Source: JBBDIM01 sp040880405
GTDB lineage: Bacteria; Planctomycetota; Planctomycetia; Pirellulales; Pirellulaceae
NCBI GenBank assembly: GCA_040880405.1
Contig: JBBDIM010000144.1
Span: forward strand, 26,999 to 90,998
DNA length: 64,000 nt
Direction of reading: 5' to 3'
How positions within the stretch are numbered: position 1 is the first letter of the stretch; every line of letters starts with the position of its first letter. Below, one piece after another: positions 43,709 to 51,800 of this stretch. The translations under genes and the position numbers were made by a program. The notes under the pieces are model-generated. The model saw nothing but the letters and a program-made list of their open reading frames with translations, was not told the DNA's origin and did no database searches.

Positions 43709-45037
43709 TTAGAAGCTCACAATCAGGTCGAACGCGAAGGTCCACATCGTGTTGTCTTCGAAATCATTGAATGCACCATCGTTGCCGGTTGAGCGTGTGT
43801 TGCCCCAATCGTAACGAGCTTCCGGACGAAGCATGATGTTCCGCGTCGGACGCCAATTGCCACCTAGCGAGAGGTTGTAGTAATTGCCACCGGAAAACAA
43901 GGGTTCGATCGGAATTTGCTGGATCCGGGCGTTGTCTTCGTCGCGGAACCACTCGGCTCTTAGCCCGACATCAAAATCACGAGTCAGGTTTAAGAACAAG
44001 TAGCTGGTCGCCCCGTACCAGTAAGCGTCTTTGTCCTCGAAGTTATTATCCACGGCACCCGCCTGATCGACTCCGAGATCGTGCTGAAACGCGAACTTTA
44101 GCCGCTGGCTCAGTTGCCGAGTGTAAACGGAGGAGTAAACGAAGCGATTGTTATTGTCATTGGTGGCTTCGTCGCCGGTGTGCAGCGAGAAGGACATTGA
44201 TTCGACATCATTGTCCCAGTGTGCCCCCAATAGGAAGCCGTGTTGGCCATCAATGGGTTCAAAGTTGTCCCACCCATTGGTCAGTCCGGCGGTCAGCGTG
44301 AAGCAGGTGGTGGGACTGTAGCTAAACAGCGCTCCGGTATGCGTCCGGGGATTGCCGTAAACAAAGGCTTGTGAATGCGAATAGAAAAAGTTTTGGGGGG
44401 CCATCGGTGATTCGTAACCCAGGATCGTGTAAAAGTGACCGAACCGGGCCTTGAGACCGGAACCCACCGGGATCATGGCATCGACGTATAGTTGGGGCAT
44501 TGCCAAGCCATACAGGGCCGCGTCGCCACCATCGCGAGGGCCATCGCCATTCCAATGGCGGCTATCATCCCGCCGCCGTTCCAGGCCCCGGGACTCCAGA
44601 AAGAAGTAGTCGGTACCGTACATCAAGTCGACTCGACCGCCGAAATCCCAACCGCAGCCATCTTCATTCACCTCTTTACCCATGGTGAGGTAAAGCTGGT
44701 TCATCTGGTAGTCGTTGGACCGGTCGTTGAATGCCAGCGGGTTGTTGAAATTGCTAGCGGGCCGACTTGGATTTGCGGTATAGCCTTGGGAAAGCCATCC
44801 GTTGATGAACCATCCTCCCGACTCCTCATCGCACCCACAGTAGGCGTCGGCTCCGCAATCGCAACCCAGGTCGATTACCGTCGGCTCTTGTGGGTTCAGT
44901 TCCGCCGCGGGAGTCGGGGCGTTTTGCCCTTGGTGCTCCATCGACATTCTGTCTTGCGCGACCAACAAGCCGGAAGTCAGATTGACAAACAGAACGCCGG
45001 CAAACGCCAGCGTGGCAATGATGGGACAGCGAAACAT
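43709..45037 (-). CDS. BBP2-family (OmpL-like) outer membrane beta-barrel protein, copy 2
   Basis: A 442-residue paralogue of the preceding porin. A signal peptide covers about residues 1-27 (IIATLAFAGVLFVNL). The linker has CDCGADAYCGCDEE. The barrel segments match copy 1 in order: FINGWLSQGYTANPSRP, GRVDLMYGTDYFFLESRG, ARFGHFYTILGYESPMAPQNF and VGLRAEWFRDEDNARI, ending FAFDLIVSF with C-terminal Phe. The two genes are 209 bases apart on the same strand and arose by duplication. They lie directly between two giant surface-protein genes. Function as porin or as a surface-protein partner is not settled. Confidence 0.92.
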   Translation of the reverse strand: MFRCPIIATLAFAGVLFVNLTSGLLVAQDRMSMEHQGQNAPTPAAELNPQEPTVIDLGCDCGADAYCGCDEESGGWFINGWLSQGYTANPSRPASNFNNPLAFNDRSNDYQMNQLYLTMGKEVNEDGCGWDFGGRVDLMYGTDYFFLESRGLERRRDDSRHWNGDGPRDGGDAALYGLAMPQLYVDAMIPVGSGLKARFGHFYTILGYESPMAPQNFFYSHSQAFVYGNPRTHTGALFSYSPTTCFTLTAGLTNGWDNFEPIDGQHGFLLGAHWDNDVESMSFSLHTGDEATNDNNNRFVYSSVYTRQLSQRLKFAFQHDLGVDQAGAVDNNFEDKDAYWYGATSYLFLNLTRDFDVGLRAEWFRDEDNARIQQIPIEPLFSGGNYYNLSLGGNWRPTRNIMLRPEARYDWGNTRSTGNDGAFNDFEDNTMWTFAFDLIVSF

Positions 45038-45802
45038 GGGCTCAAGTCCTCTTTATTTGGTCCGAACGCTTTATGGCGAATTGCACGCCGAGCGGACCAC
45101 GGTTGTGGTCTAGGCGTTATGCTGCACGACTTATCCGCGTGGGAGTGATCCCAGGCTTTGTCCTTACTGCATTCGGAATTCCCGCTAGTAAAAGTTTTAC
45201 GGAAGTACCGATTAAGCCACGGTTTAGATCAGAGGCGGCCTTATATGTTGCGCAGATGACCCAGGTTTACATTGGGGGGAGATCGTTAGGGGAACTCTTA
45301 CGGATCTGGCAGTGAGAGCCAGCGCGAAATTTCTGAGAGCCCCCGGTAGTCAGGGGGATTCAACTGCCAACGCCGCGGGCGGAGCGAAAGATAAAAACAC
45401 TCGCCGAACATATAAGTCAGTGCGAATTATAAGGTTGCGTGGATCTCCGCATAACAAGAATGAAGCGGGGAAGACCGAAGGTGGGCTCCTCGATGGGCGC
45501 ACTTAAATTGGTTACTATAGGGGGGTGGTTGCGGTTGGCCTCATCGATTGTAGGAATTAAATTGGGCCGATTGGGTGGATTGGGGTTAAACTCCTGCGAT
45601 TCTCGTTGAATTTGTAAAGCGTCGCAATTTAAATGGAACTACTCGATCCCCTGGTCAATCTGTAACCAAGGTGGATTGTCCTTTAAGACATTAAGGGCGG
45701 TGCTTTAAGTTACCCATTTTTGCACTGCTCTCCGAATTACCGTGATCGCAATCTGCGAATCGACCATTCTCCGGGAACAATGATTGGCCGTTGGTGCAAA
45801 GA
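45038..45802. other. Long intergenic region upstream of the giant surface-protein gene
   Basis: About 765 bases, relatively AT-rich toward the right end, between the divergent BBP2 gene and the 2768-residue protein gene. A weak dyad, CCCCC and GGGGG around an 8-base loop, lies at 45340-45357. GGGCGCACTTAAA at 45495-45507 partly resembles the GGCGCACTAAAAA end of the leader repeat described near 56-57 kb. No consensus promoter and no protein-coding gene were found. Its length suggests complex control or an untranslated leader. Confidence 0.45.
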
Positions 45803-48800
45803 ATGAAAAATACTATTCTGTCTCGTCCTGCCTCACGTACTCCTTCCAATTCCAAACGCAGATCGGCCCTTCGGTCGTCGGTGCAACTTGAGACGCTGGA
45901 GATCAGGAATCTCCTCGCGGCCAATACTCTCGCCTTCGTAGATAATCTGTCGATCGAAGAGGAAGGGGATACCCGCGACCTTCAGCTCGATATCACGACC
46001 TCCACGTCGACGTTGATCGGTGTCCGCATCTCGGGTACCTCCGGCGATTTGGATCCGGACGCGGCGAAGATCTTCAATCGGGATTCGGAAACCGGGGAGA
46101 TCACAACCCAAATCACCCCCTACACCTCAAACAAGGATGTGGGCGGAAAAACCGATAGCTTGGTCTATTTCCAGGTATCCGGGAGCCAGCAGTTCACGAT
46201 TCAAGTGGGTGGAGAGTCGGGAACTGGAGACTTTGTCGCGGAAGTCTTTATGTTCGGCGACTCCACCGGGAATGGCGGCGTCTCGGAAAATGAGTACATG
46301 CGGGCAGTTGCGGCTGAATTGCAAGGCCGTGGTGTCGGCAACCATAACACGGCCATGTACTTCCAGACGACGTGGGGCATCGACTTCAACAAGTCGCAGT
46401 TCAACGGTGCGTTCGATGCCAATTCTGACGGCAAGGTGGACGGCACCGAGTTGGGGATGATGCAAGCCAACTACCAAGCCTCCCTGGCCAATGGTGACAA
46501 CCCGATTGAAATCGAGTTGGTCGGCGACGCCGAAGGTCCGGCGGTCGAGGTGGGCGTGGCCGTGGATAACGGCGAATTCGATGACGACAACGTCACCAAT
46601 GAGATCGAAGACGAAGATGGCAACGCGATTGTTGGTGTCGCGGTCGATGTCAGTGGAATTGAGTCGCTGTGGGTCTACCTCAACGATGAGGTCGATAGCA
46701 AGATCGACTTAGTTTCGATCGCCGGTGGCGAAATCAACACACTGGAGCGTGCCGAGAACGAAATCTCCTTCGGGTTCAGTATTCTCGATCTCAACAACCT
46801 GCTCGATTCGGGAACCGTCGTTGATACCGGTTCGCACACGCTGACCTTCCTCGGTACCGATGCTCTCGGGAACGAGAGCACGTTCGAGATTGATTTCGAA
46901 TTCGACACGGTCGCCCCAGATGTTGACGATTTCTTCCTTGATTCCGATCCTGTTTCCGATACCGGGATCAGTGACAGCGACGGCATTACCAGCAACACGA
47001 CTCCTACCTTTGTTGTGGAGGCGGAAGCGGGTTCCAAGGTTGAGTTCTACAACGGCGCGGAACTCTTGGGCGTTGGCGTCGAGAGCGAAGACACCCCCGG
47101 TCTGTTCACCTTCACTCCCGGAACTGGACTGGCTGAAGGTAGCCACAGCATCACGGTCGAAGTGACCGACTTGGCGGGTAACGTCACCGATGACACCCCA
47201 CCGGTCGCGATTGTGATCGACACGATCGATCCGGCGGCCCCGGGTGATTTCGATCTGACCAACGAAACACTGAACAATCACCTGACCGATGATAACGTCG
47301 CGGACGTCACCGGGTCGATCGCCAACGGTGGGGCCGGCGCGCAGGTCAGTGTGCTGATCGACGACGTGGTAATCGCGACCGTGACCGCGGACGGAAGTGG
47401 CAACTTTACGTTCGAGGACATTCCGCTGGAGTTGGGCGAGAACGAATTGGTATTCGTCGCCGAGGATCTGGCCGGTAACACTTCGCAGGCCGCCTTCATG
47501 GTCACGCGAAACACCGAGCCCAATATCAACAACCAAAATTTCACGGTGGATGAAAACTCCGAAGTGGGTACCGTGGTTGACACCGTGGAGGCCGATTCGG
47601 GTGATGGTCCGACCGACATCCTCACCTACGAGATCATCAACGCCACTGTCAATTATGAGGGTGCCTTCGCGATCGATAGCGCAACCGGTGAGATCACCGT
47701 TGCCGATTCCAGCCTGCTCGATTTCGAAGAGCAGCCTGTGATCACGCTAACCGTGCGAATCACCGATAGCCTAGGGGATGGTGAAGGGAATGCGGGTCTG
47801 GTGCAAGAGGCTGTCATCACGATCGCGCTGAATGATGTGAACGAGGCCCCCTCGATCGAAAACTTGACGATCGATGACATTCTGGCAAACACCACCGATC
47901 CAGCTTTCGAGCACTCCCCCGCGGGTACCGTGATCGGGATGATTCCGATTGCCGATCCCGATGTGGATGACGAGAGCTTCACCTTTAACATTGTCAGCGG
48001 CAACACGGGCGGTGCCTTTGAGATTGTCACCGTGGAAGTGGATGGCGAGTACTTCGGCGAGATCCGTGTCGTCGATCCAACGGCCCTCGACTTCGCGACC
48101 AATCCCACATTTGACCTAGTCGTCACCGTTACCGACAGTGGCGGACCGGATGGAGTGGGCAATGAGATCACCTCCGATCCGATCAACGTGGTGATCAACC
48201 TCCGCGACGTGATTCAAAACCAAACACTTGATTCGATCGCGGAAAATCCGATCGGTGGTCCCGCGGAGACCGAGGTGGGTGATGTTGTCGGACAGATCAC
48301 CTCGCCTGACTTCGACTACAGCGATTACAGCTTCGAGATCGTTGGTGGCAACACTGGCGGTGCCTTCGTGATTGATGCCAATGGCGTGATCACGGTGGCC
48401 AACGCCGATCCGTCGGTCCTCGACTTCGAAGGGAATCCCCTCTTTGAGTTGGAGATTGAGGTGACCGATACCGGCGCACCGAGCATCTCGCCTTACACCG
48501 TGACGGTATCGATCGGCCTGCTCGATCGGAACGATGTCCCGACGGTAGATCAGGCGGCACTCGACGCCTTGGACGTTACCACTTTCGAGAACATTGCCGA
48601 TCCCGCTCCCGGCTTTGAAGCCGAGTTGGATGTCGTGGTTGATTTGGACGGCTACTTCAACGCCGCCGATGCGAGCCAGAGCCTAACTTACGAAATCGTC
48701 GGTGGTAACACGGGCGACGCCTTTGCGATCAATGGTGACAACGAGATTGTGATCAATAACCCGGAGGCCCTCGACTTCGAGACCAGTCCGGTGTTTACGC

Positions 48801-51800
48801 TAACAATTCGCGCTACCGATGATGGAGACAATCCGGCACCACTCTTCGTAGACGGAACGCTGACCATCACGCTCGAAAATCTGAACGAGCTGCCGGTAGC
48901 CGATGGTGATGAAATCACCCTGGACGAACCGATTCTGTTCATGGACGTGGAAGTGGGTACCGGTGAGGAGGATGACGTCGTCGGCAATGTCGGCCTCGTC
49001 GATCCTGAGGGGGACACGCTCACTTATACCTTTGTTCCTGGTGGAACCGGCGATGCGTATTTCTCCATTGATAGCAATGGCGATATTATCCTGGAGAATC
49101 CGCTACCCGACGATTGGGATCCGGAGGAAACCTCTCGTGAATACACCTTGATTTTTGATCTGGCGGATGACAACAACCTTGGGCTGGCCAACGGTGTGAA
49201 AACGGCTGAGGGCGTCGTAGTCACCTTCACCGTCACCAAAAATCAACCGCCGGAATTTGTCTCACCGGTGGAGACCGAGTTCTCGATCAGCGAGAACGTC
49301 GACGGAAGCGTCGAAGATGGAGACGACCTTTCGCCGGTGTTGGTCATTGAAGCGACCGACCCGGAGGATGACACCATCACTTACAGCGTCGCCCCGAATG
49401 CCTCGTTCAGCGATTCCGGCTTGGCCGGTTTGTTTGAGGTGGTCGAGGACGCGGGCGTCTACCGGTTGGTCGTGGCCGACGCCGCGAATCTCCGCTACAA
49501 CGACGTTAATGATTTGGGTGCCGTAGATGGTGCCTTCGATGTCGACTTGGTCGCCAATGATGGTTTCAATGAAACCCGCATGACGATCACCATCACCGTC
49601 GTGGACGAGAATGACCAACCCGAGTTCGAGCAGCCCGTCGCGGGCTCGATTACCATCGAGGAATTGGTCCAGCACGCGGATGATGCCAACAACAACATCC
49701 AAGTCGGCGATGTCGTCTACGATTTGACCGGGGCCTTTAGTGACGTGGACGTTAGCGACACCTTGACCTACAGCATTGTCGCGACCTACGCGACCGGCGA
49801 TGAAGACTTGGACCTGTCCGGTGCGTTCGTGATCGACGGTAACCATGTTGAGATTGCCGACGCGACCTTGATTAACTTCGAGGCGTTGCCCGAGGGGTCG
49901 ATTACGCTCACCATTCTGGCCGACGACGGCAATGGTGGCACCGTGACCGGCGATATCGTGATTGATGTGCTCGATCAAAACGAGTTGCCGACCGTCGATG
50001 AACCGATCGACCCGGTGAACATCCAGTTCTCGGACGTTGAAGACTTCGAGGATGGTGATCCATCCGTGGAGGTGGGGCACATCGACGACGTGTTAACGCT
50101 CTTGGATCCAGAAGGGGATGACATCACGTTTGATCCGGTGACAGGTGGCAGCGGTGACGGCATCTTTGCGATCGACGCCAACGGAGTGATTTCGCAAGTT
50201 GGCGAAGTCGACTTGCAGGGTGGCGTGTCCGCGACGTTCGAACTTTGGTTCCATATTGAGGACGATAATTCGAACCCATTGAATTCCGAAGATCTAGGGT
50301 TCGGCCCTTACACGCTCACGATCGTGGTGACCGCGAATCTGCCGCCGGTGATTACTTCCCCTGATACGTTCGAGATCAACCAGGGAATCGGAGTGGGAGA
50401 AGACGTTGAAGGTTTTGCCGTTACGGCGACCGACGAAGATGGTCCCGGGCCAATATCATTCTCACTGGTCGACGATGGAAACGGCACGTTCGAAATCGAC
50501 GGAACGACCGGCGTGATTACGGTAGTTGATCGAACTTACTTGGAATCGCTGGACGTCGCGGTTACACCCAGTTTCACGATCATCGTGGCCGCAAGCGATG
50601 GAGAGATTAGTACGACTCAGGAAATCACGGTAGAAGTTGAGAACCTGCCGCCATTCCTGGTAGAGGAACCGGCGGAAATCTCCATTCATGTCAATGAAGG
50701 GGATGTCACATGGAATGGATCGACCGACTTCTATACCGAGAGATTCTCCAATGATGATTTCAATTTCAGGGCTCAGTTTGGAGACCTTGAAGGTGACGAA
50801 TTCGAATTGCACGTTGCGAACGCTACGGACTTGCAAGACAGTGATTACATCCAGTCAATATCTTATGACAACGACACGAACGAACTCGTTGTCACGTTTG
50901 TACATTACTCCGCTTCGCAGAATCGTTCGGCGGTAGTGGTGGAACTGGTGGCAGAAGATGGAAATGGGGTTTCCGCTGAACCGCTGCTGGTGGACCTATC
51001 CGTCAACGCGGAACAAACGATTGACCTCCGCTTGATTCCGGTCTTAATGCCGTCCGACGATGCCACAGCATTGGGTGGTGTGAGCCCTGGAAATCTGCCG
51101 ATTTCGATCGATCGTCTGGCAGACGAGCAGACGTTCGTCGTCGAGATCTGGGTCAACGATACTTACACGGATTTAGAAGCGGCAATTGATCGCTATTACG
51201 CCCTTGGCATATCATTCGCGGTACTCAATTTCGATTTTGATACCGAATACCTAATCGCCAACAAGGCCTTTGTCCCAAGTGTACTCAGGCCGCCTGGTGT
51301 GAACCCCGCTACTGATAACGCGACCGGAAAAATTACCTCGGTTGGTGCCTGGAATAGTTTACCCGATCTAGAAAATGATCCTAACCCGCCCAATCCCGAT
51401 ATTCTCATTGGTGCCAATGGCGAGTTTGTTCGGATTGGCTATTTGGAATTCACTGTCAGGGAAGACGCTGATAGTAATGGACAACTGTTAAGTGATCTCT
51501 TGACGATCGACTTTGACGCCGACACGACGCAATTTAACCACTTGCCTCAGCCAACCTCTGGTCCACGAAACGCGATTAATCCCTCTCAGATTAAGGTGAC
51601 AATGCCCGAGCTTGAGATCGTGGATGCGATGAAGTTCTCGGTCGACCTGTCCGAGAGTAAAGTCGTCGTACCTACTGGGCCTACCGGTGGTAAGATCAAT
51701 GGCGCTGAGATCGCGGGTCAGAGTGGCACGGGAAGCTCTACAGCTGTTTCCGGAGACATCTACATCGTATTGGAAGGGGATCCAAATAATCCCAGTGCGA

